5,962 nucleotides of DNA from the NCBI GenBank assembly GCA_029881855.1, contig JAOULU010000110.1, forward strand, positions 1-5,962. Direction: 5' to 3'. Below the pieces are notes generated by a model. The model had not been told where the DNA came from, did no database searches, and was given only the letters and a program-made list of their open reading frames with translations. Shown piece after piece: positions 1 to 5,962 of the stretch. Every line of letters starts with the position of its first letter. Position 1 is the first letter of the stretch. The stretch comes from Nitrosomonas sp. GTDB taxonomy: Bacteria; Pseudomonadota; Gammaproteobacteria; Burkholderiales; Nitrosomonadaceae. The translations under genes were made by a program, and so were the position numbers.

Positions 1-77
1 AGATGCAACTTTTTAGTTGCGTGTTCTACAAACTGCTGACTGACTGGGTTATTGTCAAATAGCAATTTATTTTTCAT
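1..77 (-). CDS. Partial unidentified ORF downstream of fliO (5' end only)
   Basis: An ATG at 77-75 overlaps the last 11 bases of fliO and opens a frame that stays open for 25 codons to the left edge; the other two minus-strand frames are closed there. The visible N-terminus begins MKNKLLFDNNPVSQQF and ends near KKLHL. In most flagellar clusters the gene after fliO is fliP, but FliP normally begins with a hydrophobic signal peptide, and this stretch is polar with no membrane segment so far. No clear Shine-Dalgarno sequence precedes the ATG; translation could be coupled to fliO. It may be an unrelated gene, an unusual FliP extension, or a chance open frame. No function can be assigned. Confidence 0.4.
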   Translation of the reverse strand, partial: MKNKLLFDNNPVSQQFVEHATKKLH

Positions 78-507
78 TGTTTTTGTTTAAACTCTGATTG
101 AGTTGCTCAGAAAATTTCTCAGCAGTAAAATTTTTTAATGTATCTTCCGCTTTGTTTGTTGGGGCTTTCTCCATGCTGTGTAATGTATTAACATGACCTT
201 GTGCTACACCTAAGACCAACCAAATTTCGCCAATTTCAACAATAACGACACGTTCACGCTGACCGACTCCTATAGTAGCTACAACTTTCATCATGCCTGA
301 AGTCGTAGAGGGAAGAATTGCAAATCTCTTAAGTAACCAGGCAACGAGACCGATGGTAGCCAAAACTAATAGCAGCCCAATTACCATTTGAACCATACCC
401 TCGGTAGTGATTACAGAGGGAGGCGGTACATAGTTTGACGGTAGTTTCTCCGCACTTACTTGCAATGGAACTGCGAGTGTTAACAGTATGAGATAGCGTG
501 TAAACAT
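67..507 (-). CDS. fliO: Flagellar biosynthesis protein FliO
   Basis: FliO is a small membrane protein that helps assemble the FliP ring of the flagellar type III export gate. The 146-residue product fits the family. Residues 1-19 form a hydrophobic signal-like segment ending VSA. A short Pro-rich linker follows (PPPS around 28-31). A strong transmembrane helix spans about 37-59 (VIGLLLVLATIGLVAWLL). A cytoplasmic domain with the typical beta-strand pattern runs about 70-112, including VGQRERVVIVEIGEIWLVLGV. The C-terminal 35 residues are charged and probably disordered. The ATG at 507 lies 8 bases after the fliN stop and has no strong Shine-Dalgarno sequence, so translational coupling is likely. 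Identification rests on topology, the RERVVIVEIGE motif and position after fliN; overall sequence conservation in FliO is low. Confidence 0.9.
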   Translation of the reverse strand: MFTRYLILLTLAVPLQVSAEKLPSNYVPPPSVITTEGMVQMVIGLLLVLATIGLVAWLLKRFAILPSTTSGMMKVVATIGVGQRERVVIVEIGEIWLVLGVAQGHVNTLHSMEKAPTNKAEDTLKNFTAEKFSEQLNQSLNKNNEK

Positions 508-515
508 GTAAAATT

Positions 516-1079
516 CTAGCGATTAAGTTTACGGATACGTTCACTAGGGGTGATAATGTCTGTCAATCTAATACCAAATTTATCATTGACAACGACAACC
601 TCACCTTGAGCTATTAGGCAACCATTTACCAGTACTTCCATGGGTTCTCCAGCCATACCATCTAATTCGACTACAGAGCCTTGTGCCAGTTGTAATAAAT
701 TCTTGATCGCCAATTTGGTTCTTCCTAATTCAACAGTAAGCTGAACTGGGATATCAAGAATCATGTCAATATCATTACGGGTATTTGTTAATGTGCCATC
801 TTTTGAGAATTCTTCAAATACTGTGGCGGATGCCGATTGTGTATTTAATGCGCCCGTTTCGGATTCAGCTGAATCAGGAGATTGGTTTGGGTCAGCTTTA
901 GTGTCTGAGTTAGCGTCGCCAGCTTCGGATTCTGCGGTACTTTGTTCCTCCATGGCAGCAGCCCAATCATCCACCTCCGCTTCAGATTCTGTCTCAGACA
1001 CTGTACTTGTTTCAGCTTCTTCTTTGGTTTTAGCTTCATTTTCCGCTTCTGTATTTTCAGTTTCGGTTGAATCTGACAT
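516..1079 (-). CDS. fliN: Flagellar motor switch protein FliN, with long acidic N-terminus
   Basis: FliN forms the bottom of the cytoplasmic C-ring, with FliM and FliG, and docks the FliH export complex. The C-terminal SpoA domain (about residues 104-182) is near-canonical, with DIPVQLTVELGRT, LAQGSVVELD, the hydrophobic LIAQGEVVVV strand and the DIITPSERIRKL tail. The conserved helix DDWAAAMEEQ is at 37-46. The oddity is the first 80 residues: 25 Asp/Glu, 22 Ser/Thr and only 3 Lys, giving 187 residues against 137 in E. coli. I chose the start at 1079 because GGAG lies 6 bases upstream and the protein then begins MSDS. An in-frame ATG at 1091, adding MESD, has only weak upstream purines. The gene begins just after the fliM stop at 1096. 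Confidence 0.95.
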   Translation of the reverse strand: MSDSTETENTEAENEAKTKEEAETSTVSETESEAEVDDWAAAMEEQSTAESEAGDANSDTKADPNQSPDSAESETGALNTQSASATVFEEFSKDGTLTNTRNDIDMILDIPVQLTVELGRTKLAIKNLLQLAQGSVVELDGMAGEPMEVLVNGCLIAQGEVVVVNDKFGIRLTDIITPSERIRKLNR

Positions 1080-1095
1080 ATCTGACTCCATTAAG

Positions 1096-2076
1096 TTATT
1101 CTGGTTCTGTTGGTGGTGAGAGCATCGTATCGACTCTTAGCGCGTATTGTCCGTTAACGATGCCATAACGACAGTCCATGACGGGTACACCATCTACATG
1201 CGCTTGTATTATTTCGGGGATGTCTAGGGGTATAACATCACCTACTTGCATGCCAAGAATTTGCTCAAAAGTTACATTGGTATGACCGATATTTGCAACC
1301 AACTCAACTTCGGCTGTTTGTATCTGTTTTGATAATAACCTGACCCAACGTTTATCAACCTCCATATGGTCACCTTGCAGTGAGCTGTAGAGTAAGTCAC
1401 GTATAGGTTCGATCATTGCATAGGGTATACAAACATGTAGCTCACCGCCTTTATTCCCCATGTCAATATCAAATGTGACAGTAACTACAACTTCATTAGG
1501 TGTAGCTATAGATGCAAACTGGGGGTTCATTTCCGATCTGATATATTCAAACTTTATCGGATAAACTGGTTTCCATGATTTCTCAAAGTCTTTAAATACA
1601 ACGTCAAGTAAACGTTGGATCATGCGTTGCTCAGTTTGAGTGAAATCTCGGCCCTCTACACGTGTATGAAATCTGCCATCTCCACCAAAAAGATTATCTA
1701 CAATTAGAAAGATTAAATCCGGATCAAAGATTAATAATGCTGTTCCACGTAATGGTTTCATATGAACCATGTTTAAGTTACTTGGTACAACCAAATTTCG
1801 TATAAATTCACTAAACTTTATAACTTTGACTGGGCCAACAGAAATATCTACTGTGCGGCGCATAAAATTAAATAAACCAACGCGTAAAAGTCGCGCAAAC
1901 CTTTCATTGATAATTTCATATGTGGGCATGCGCCCACGGACAATACGTTCCTGCGTGGCAATGTTATAGTCTCTGACCCCGGATGAGTCCTCTTCTTGAG
2001 GCGCCTCATCTTGGTCGCCTGTCGCACCTTTAAGGAGAGCATCAACTTCATCCTGAGATAGAAATTCTTCAGCCAT
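1096..2076 (-). CDS. fliM: Flagellar motor switch protein FliM
   Basis: FliM is the C-ring protein that binds phosphorylated CheY and switches rotation. The 326-residue length matches the family (E. coli 334). The N-terminal CheY-binding peptide is at residues 6-16 (LSQDEVDALLKG). An acidic linker follows (about 20-33), then the CheC-like middle domain (about 40-230). This contains NERFARLLR at 57-65 and the FliG-contacting GGDG motif at 131-134, followed by RDFTQTEQRMIQRLL. The C-terminal SpoA domain (about 245-320) pairs with FliN and includes GMQVGDVIPLDIP. The ATG at 2076 gives the classic MAEEFLSQDEVDALL start. It lies 6 bases after the fliL stop with a weak ribosome site, so coupling to fliL is likely. 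No key motif is missing. Confidence 0.98.
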   Translation of the reverse strand: MAEEFLSQDEVDALLKGATGDQDEAPQEEDSSGVRDYNIATQERIVRGRMPTYEIINERFARLLRVGLFNFMRRTVDISVGPVKVIKFSEFIRNLVVPSNLNMVHMKPLRGTALLIFDPDLIFLIVDNLFGGDGRFHTRVEGRDFTQTEQRMIQRLLDVVFKDFEKSWKPVYPIKFEYIRSEMNPQFASIATPNEVVVTVTFDIDMGNKGGELHVCIPYAMIEPIRDLLYSSLQGDHMEVDKRWVRLLSKQIQTAEVELVANIGHTNVTFEQILGMQVGDVIPLDIPEIIQAHVDGVPVMDCRYGIVNGQYALRVDTMLSPPTEPE

Positions 2077-2082
2077 ATCTGT

Positions 2083-2592
2083 TTACTGGATAACAAATGC
2101 GGTAAATAGAACTTCTAATATTTGCTCTTGCATTTCTTCTGAATCAAGCGATTGTTTGATTTCATCGACAATTTGGGTGCTTAATTGCTTTTTCCCATCA
2201 ACCGAAGAGATTTCCGCTGCAGTTTTGCTAGAAAGAAGGATTAAAATCTTATTGCGAATTGCAGGCATTTGTTTCCCAATTTCTTTTATTATTTCATCAG
2301 ACTCTGTTGTTTTAACAGTTAATCCAACCTGTAGGTATTGATTACTCTCTTCTGGCATAAGATTGATTGTAAAAATATCAAGTTCTACAAATGTTGTAGG
2401 TTTTGGTTTTGGTTCAGCAGTTTCTCCGAGCGCCTCTTTGAGTTGCGCTTGCATGTAATACCAGACACCACCACCACTGGCGAAGACAGATAAAATAGCA
2501 ATTATAATAATAATTAGTTGCCATTTCCCTTTCCCTTTCGGGTTTGCTTTAACTTCATCCTCATCGTCATCTACTCCTTTTATATTTGACAT
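2083..2592 (-). CDS. fliL: Flagellar basal body-associated protein FliL
   Basis: FliL is a single-pass inner-membrane protein that surrounds or stabilises stator units near the MS ring. The product (169 residues from the ATG at 2592) has an acidic and basic cytoplasmic tail at 1-22 (VDDDEDEV, then KGKGK). One transmembrane helix at about 23-45 contains a run of five Ile. A Pro/Lys linker follows (PKPKPTTF). The periplasmic domain contains LDIFTINL, YLQVGLTVK, IRNKILILLSSKT and the typical final FVIQ. The start is ambiguous: AAGGAG lies 10 bases before the ATG at 2592, and an in-frame GTG at 2598 would add two residues but sits only 4 bases from GGAG. I prefer the ATG. This is the first gene of the leftward fliLMNO operon. 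Confidence 0.95.
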   Translation of the reverse strand: MSNIKGVDDDEDEVKANPKGKGKWQLIIIIIAILSVFASGGGVWYYMQAQLKEALGETAEPKPKPTTFVELDIFTINLMPEESNQYLQVGLTVKTTESDEIIKEIGKQMPAIRNKILILLSSKTAAEISSVDGKKQLSTQIVDEIKQSLDSEEMQEQILEVLFTAFVIQ

Positions 2593-2622
2593 AGTCACCT
2601 GGCTCCTTGAAATATAGGATCA

Positions 2623-2628
2623 ATTATG
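2623..2628 (-). promoter_or_regulatory. Candidate -10 element of the fliL operon promoter
   Basis: The minus-strand hexamer is CATAAT (5 of 6 to TATAAT), predicting a transcription start near 2616 and a leader of about 24 bases containing AAGGAG. No good -35 hexamer is present at 16-18 bases. That is usual for activator-dependent class II flagellar promoters. The FlhDC-like box upstream would lie at about -32 to -74 from this start. Confidence 0.4.
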
Positions 2629-2647
2629 TGAGAAGATGCTCCAAAGT

Positions 2648-2682
2648 AATGTGATAAATAACCGCTAATAATGTGGCTATTT
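2648..2682. promoter_or_regulatory. Candidate FlhDC box (class II flagellar operator) upstream of fliL
   Basis: The plus strand reads AATGTGAT then AAATAACC (2656-2663), 11 bases, then GGCTATTT (2675-2682). The two 8-mers are inverted repeats with 7 of 8 pairs. They fit the enterobacterial FlhD4C2 consensus, in which AA(C/T)G(C/G)-N3-AAATA(A/G)CG half-sites face each other across 10-12 bases. The fliL-distal half-site keeps only its inner AAATAGCC part. The centre is about 49 bases upstream of the inferred transcription start, compatible with the known FlhDC footprint in enteric class II promoters. That this organism encodes FlhDC is inferred from its apparent betaproteobacterial affinity and is not visible here. 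Confidence 0.55.
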
Positions 2683-3134
2683 CCTAAAACAAGTATTGGT
2701 TTATCGCACGATTCAGTGGAATGTATTTATAGGCTTTGCAAATGTTTAGAAAAATTTGTGTCTCTTTTTTTTATTGTCTATTAGAATCATGAGATTGCAG
2801 AACAATTCGCTCTGCATTTTATATGCGAGAGACATTCTAAATCTTTTCCCCCGTAATGTATCTTTGAATAAACCGTAATATTAATAGTGTTTGTTTCAAA
2901 TACACTGGACCTTGATTTGTTATGAGCCTTACTGTAATTGTTGTGAAATTGGATACAAATCGTGTAGCGCATGAAAACATGAGTGATAATTAGAAGCGAC
3001 ACTTTTTCCTGTGATCCATATAGATCCAGATAGAAGGGCGTTGTTGAAAATGTTCATAAGGTCTTTAAACAAACTTTTGATTGCCATATATTCAGTATGT
3101 TGTTGTACTTTTGTTAACTTAATGTAGCATTTAA
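2683..3134. other. Gene-free part of the fliL / TIGR04073 divergent spacer
   Basis: No convincing gene is seen in this AT-rich stretch. Short minus-strand frames at 2787-3002 and 2929-3183 lack ribosome-binding sites and recognisable motifs. Visible small structures are an eight-T run (2765-2772), a 6-bp inverted repeat TGCAGA/TCTGCA (2796-2801 and 2811-2816) followed by four T, and the left copy of an imperfect direct repeat at 2889-2918, listed separately. It could hold long leaders, an unrecognised small RNA or a decayed gene; nothing in the sequence decides among these. Confidence 0.5.
2889..2918. repeat. Imperfect direct repeat, copy 1
   Basis: This copy shares four ordered blocks with copy 2 (3141-3175): GTTT, TTCAAA, TACACTG and TTGATTT. 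The last two blocks keep the same 4-base spacing in both copies (TACACTG at 2901-2907, TTGATTT at 2912-2918). Copy 1 has TTCAAA directly abutting TACACTG and lies within a small imperfect inverted repeat (AGTGTTTG, TTT, CAAA-TA-CACT, 2886-2906). It may be a protein-binding site or the relic of a duplicated promoter region. Confidence 0.35.
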
Positions 3135-3163
3135 TTGTCAGTTTAAATTCAAACAGGTACACT
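3135..3163 (+). promoter_or_regulatory. Candidate sigma70 promoter for the TIGR04073-family gene
   Basis: The -35 candidate is TTGTCA (3135-3140, 5 of 6 to TTGACA). It is followed after exactly 17 bases by TACACT (3158-3163, 4 of 6 to TATAAT). Transcription would start near 3170, leaving a leader of about 67 bases that contains the AAGGG ribosome-binding site. No better pair was found nearer the start codon. Confidence 0.4.
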
Positions 3164-3175
3164 GAGTATTGATTT
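3141..3175. repeat. Imperfect direct repeat, copy 2
   Basis: This partner of the repeat at 2889-2918 has TTCAAA at 3148-3153, a 4-base insert CAGG, TACACTG at 3158-3164 and TTGATTT at 3169-3175. It overlaps the proposed -10 element and start region of the downstream plus-strand gene, which makes a regulatory role possible. Confidence 0.35.
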
Positions 3176-3236
3176 TTAGGCATAATTCTGCAAGCACTTG
3201 GTTAGATAATTAATTTTTGCAAAAAAGGGTTTCTCA

Positions 3237-3581
3237 ATGAAAATAATAGCCAAATTGTCTTTGATACTTTCATTCTTATTTATCTGTTCTTCTCATGCTA
3301 TTGCGAGTTCCGGATATATTAGTGGTGCGGGTGAGAAATTAGTAAACGGTGTTGTTAATGTGGCAACCGGTACTTTAGAATTACCAAAGAACATTGTTGT
3401 ATCGTCCGTGGATAAAGGTGTGGCCTATGGGTTTTCGGTTGGAATTATTACAGGGGTCATGCATTCAATAGCTCGTACAGCGGTTGGCGCATTGGATGTT
3501 GTTACATTTTTACTGCCAACAGGACCATCAATTCACCCAAATTATATTTGGCAGGATGTATTAACAGAAACTTCTTATTAA
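3237..3581 (+). CDS. Secreted exosortase system-associated protein, TIGR04073 family
   Basis: The 114-residue product begins with a signal peptide of about 23 residues (basic MKIIAK, hydrophobic core, SSHAIA before the likely cleavage site); the mature protein is about 90 residues. Conserved features match my recollection of the TIGR04073 family. GEKLVNGVVNVATGTLELPKN spans residues 32-52. A Gly-rich hydrophobic stretch follows (61-75). Then come RTAVGALDVVTFLLP (80-94) and a C-terminal NYIWQDVL. The family tends to occur in genomes with exosortase/PEP-CTERM sorting; its biochemical role is unknown. There is no PEP-CTERM anchor and no good lipobox (LFIC does not fit). AAGGG at 3225-3229 supports the ATG at 3237. 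The gene stands alone, divergent from fliL and convergent with ftsB, with its own promoter candidate and terminators. Confidence 0.8.
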   Translation: MKIIAKLSLILSFLFICSSHAIASSGYISGAGEKLVNGVVNVATGTLELPKNIVVSSVDKGVAYGFSVGIITGVMHSIARTAVGALDVVTFLLPTGPSIHPNYIWQDVLTETSY

Positions 3582-3591
3582 TGAAGTGGCA

Positions 3592-3618
3592 TTGCTATTT
3601 GAATGATTCAAATAGCAA
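3592..3618. terminator. Long hairpin directly after the TIGR04073-family gene
   Basis: Bases 3592-3603 (TTGCTATTTGAA) pair perfectly with 3607-3618 (TTCAAATAGCAA) around a 3-base loop. It starts 10 bases after the stop codon and on the plus strand is followed by GTTTT, a weak U-tract. It is a likely first terminator or mRNA 3'-end stabiliser. Confidence 0.55.
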
Positions 3619-3630
3619 GTTTTAAACTTG
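3616..3630. repeat. Small palindrome overlapping the first 3' hairpin
   Basis: CAAGTTT (3616-3622) and AAACTTG (3624-3630) form a 7-bp inverted repeat around one base. It shares its first three bases with the preceding hairpin, so the two structures would compete. Its significance is unclear. Confidence 0.3.
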
Positions 3631-3652
3631 AGTATGTTGGAATATTTATACT

Positions 3653-3686
3653 AAAAAGCCGTATCTTAAAATAGATACGGCTTTTT
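3653..3686. terminator. Bidirectional rho-independent terminator
   Basis: AAAAAGCCGTATCT (3653-3666) pairs perfectly over 14 bp with AGATACGGCTTTTT (3673-3686) around a 6-base loop. The GC-containing core is flanked by A and T tracts, so each strand carries a U-run after the stem. It lies between convergent units and can stop rightward transcription from the TIGR04073-family gene and leftward transcription from eno-ftsB. Confidence 0.9.
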
Positions 3687-3859
3687 GTTTTAGGGGAAGT
3701 AAAAGTAAGACTATTAATTCATGATTTCATGCAGTTTGATGTAGATCAATAGCGAATTTGGAAATACTTAAGTGATGTAGAGGGAAAATCTTGATAATCT
3801 GTATGCTGGCCATTTACTGTAGTTAGTAAATAGTAATATCAATATGATAGTCAATCGAA

Positions 3860-4170
3860 TTAGTCGTTGTAGTTTTTTGATAATGAAGTAGATGATGGAT
3901 TGCGTTCAATAACTTGAAATAAAATTTCATTTTGTTTGATCATTTTTAAATCACTACGGGCATGTTCTTCAATTGCGTCATAGCCTTGCTTTAGATCATT
4001 GACGTCCGCGGCTAGAATTATATTTCGATTTTGCAATTTGAGATTGTTTTTACGCGCTGCAGTTATTTCTTGATCTGCCTTCCATACATTAAGCCAACTG
4101 GCTTTACCAAGCCATAATGGGTATTGTAGTAAAATAACCAGTGTGAATAATATTAAAGACAGGATTTTCA

Positions 4171-4171
<1 letters not shown>
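3860..4171 (-). CDS. ftsB: Cell division protein FtsB
   Basis: FtsB is a bitopic inner-membrane protein. With FtsL and FtsQ it forms the divisome subcomplex that activates FtsWI septal peptidoglycan synthesis. The product has 103 residues, the same length as in E. coli. A short N-terminus and a transmembrane helix (about 3-20) lead into LQYPLWLGKASW, typical of betaproteobacterial FtsB. A coiled coil (about 32-62) rich in Asn, Lys and Leu follows, then the conserved DAIEEHARSDLKMIKQNE segment (65-82), which contacts FtsQ in known structures. The tail is Ser/Asn-rich. The ATG overlaps the eno stop by one base (TAATG), so translation is coupled to eno. The next element downstream is the bidirectional terminator about 170 bases away. 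Confidence 0.93.
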
Positions 4172-5475
<1,304 letters not shown>

Positions 5476-5495
5476 TTAGTTAGAGTTAATTCTTA

Positions 5496-5524
5496 ATTGT
5501 ATGCTGTAACTTTCAGTATTTTAA
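5496..5524 (-). promoter_or_regulatory. Candidate sigma70 promoter for eno-ftsB
   Basis: On the minus strand, TTAAAA (5524-5519, 4 of 6 to the -35 consensus) is followed after 17 bases by TACAAT (5501-5496, 5 of 6 to the -10 consensus). The predicted start near 5489 gives a leader of about 35 bases carrying AGGGA. The surrounding AT-rich DNA makes chance matches likely. Confidence 0.35.
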
Positions 5525-5534
5525 AATATATATA

Positions 5535-5551
5535 TAGACTTCTAAAGTCTA
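5535..5551. repeat. Inverted repeat in the pyrG-eno spacer
   Basis: TAGACTT (5535-5541) and AAGTCTA (5545-5551) form a perfect 7-bp stem with a 3-base loop. On the pyrG-sense strand it is followed by an alternating TA tract and then TTTT, so it could be a weak terminator for pyrG. Otherwise it could be an operator just upstream of the eno promoter candidate. Confidence 0.35.
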
Positions 5552-5649
5552 ATTTAGATCAGGTTTTACGCCTAATTATAAATTTATCTATCATCTTCCT
5601 AGGCTATAGGTTGAATGATTTGCTATAAACCTCATGATTTCTTTAATAC

Positions 5650-5962
5650 TTATGAATTTCTTCCCGCAACTTGTTTGATTTGTTCTCCAGTATTTTGATG
5701 TTTGGTGGAGAAATTAATGGCTGCTTTTATAAATGATATGAATAACGGATGGCCTGTTTTGGGTGTGGATGTAAATTCAGGGTGGAATTGACAACCAAGA
5801 AACCATGGGTGTTCTGCTTCAGATAATTCAATCATTTCACATAAATCTTCTGTCATTGATAATCCACTTACACTTAGACCAGCTTGTTCTAGTTCAGGCA
5901 AATAAACACTGTTGACTTCATAGCGGTGACGATGGCGTTCAATAACTTTGTCTGATCCATAA
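5650..5962 (-). CDS. pyrG: CTP synthase, C-terminal part (5' end outside window)
   Basis: CTP synthase makes CTP from UTP using ATP and glutamine-derived ammonia. Only the last 103 residues are present, the end of the C-terminal class I glutamine amidotransferase domain. They begin with the family motif [11 protein letters not shown], followed by [25 protein letters not shown] follows, which carries the His and Glu of the Cys-His-Glu triad (residues 60 and 62 of the visible fragment), then [11 protein letters not shown]. The nucleophile Cys and the synthetase domain lie beyond the right edge. The last 20 residues are polar and variable, as usual. The frame runs off the window edge, so this is truncation by the window and not a broken gene. 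Confidence 0.97.
   Translation of the reverse strand, partial: YGSDKVIERHRHRYEVNSVYLPELEQAGLSVSGLSMTEDLCEMIELSEAEHPWFLGCQFHPEFTSTPKTGHPLFISFIKAAINFSTKHQNTGEQIKQVAGRNS

Noticed and set aside
862..875. Perfect 14-base palindrome GATTCAGCTGAATC
   Set aside because: It lies inside the repetitive Ser/Glu-coding part of fliN, where such palindromes arise from codon use; no regulatory context.
763..1119. Plus-strand open frame of 118 codons opposite fliN
   Set aside because: It is the antisense shadow of the repetitive acidic FliN region and reads as a low-complexity Ser/Ala/Val chain; fliN is clearly the real gene.
2498..2515. ATT/AAT trinucleotide run as a possible phase-variable microsatellite in fliL
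   Set aside because: It is only a few imperfect units encoding Ile in the membrane helix; length change would stay in frame, so switching is not expected.
2701..2729. Possible sigma28 (FliA) promoter on the minus strand: TAAA and TGCGATAA
   Set aside because: The spacer is 17 bases where 15 is expected, and the -10 matches GCCGATAA at only 6 of 8; the FlhDC-type layout closer to fliL explains the operon better.
2740..2772. Weak CAAAT/ATTTG hairpin followed by eight T, resembling a plus-strand terminator
   Set aside because: The stem is only 5 bp and nearly all AT, and no plus-strand gene lies upstream to be terminated.
2787..3183. Two short minus-strand frames (71 and 84 codons) in the divergent spacer
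   Set aside because: No ribosome-binding site, no recognisable domain, a composition expected of translated AT-rich noncoding DNA, and mutual overlap.
3812..3831. ATTTACT/AGTAAAT inverted repeat just downstream of ftsB
   Set aside because: The stem has one G-C pair among seven and no U-run follows in the ftsB direction; the 14-bp terminator at 3653-3686 is far stronger.

Overview
The window looks like chromosome from an AT-rich betaproteobacterium. The FtsB N-terminus (LQYPLWLGK, then W-LNVW) and the enolase sequence resemble Nitrosomonadales-type proteins, and the small TIGR04073-like protein belongs to a family found in exosortase/PEP-CTERM-bearing proteobacteria. The taxonomic call is inference from remembered family sequences, not a search.

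Layout, left to right. (1) Bases 1-2592, minus strand: a compact flagellar operon read leftward, fliL-fliM-fliN-fliO, with gaps of only a few bases. It runs into the start of another reading frame cut by the left edge; that frame does not begin like FliP. (2) About 2593-3236: a 0.64-kb divergent intergenic region. Next to fliL it holds a good candidate FlhDC box plus a -10 element. Next to the plus-strand gene it holds a sigma70-like promoter and one copy of an imperfect direct repeat. (3) 3237-3581, plus strand: one small secreted protein of the TIGR04073 (exosortase-system-associated) type. (4) 3582-3859: a convergent spacer with tandem hairpins, including a perfect 14-bp bidirectional terminator. 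(5) 3860-5962, minus strand: ftsB, eno and the 3' end of pyrG. eno and ftsB overlap by one base. pyrG is followed directly by eno, without the kdsA gene that commonly sits between them in betaproteobacteria.

How the parts work together. FliL (stator/basal-body protein), FliM and FliN (C-ring switch) and FliO (export-gate assembly factor) build the flagellar motor. The FlhDC-like site suggests class II flagellar control of this operon. The pyrG-eno-ftsB block is unrelated housekeeping: CTP synthesis, glycolysis and division. The TIGR04073 gene forms its own transcription unit between the two blocks. I see no mobile element, CRISPR array, tRNA or rRNA. The most noteworthy signals are the FlhDC-type operator, the unusually long acidic N-terminus of FliN, the isolated TIGR04073 gene with its tandem hairpins, and the unidentified frame after fliO. 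None of these amounts to an evident new system.
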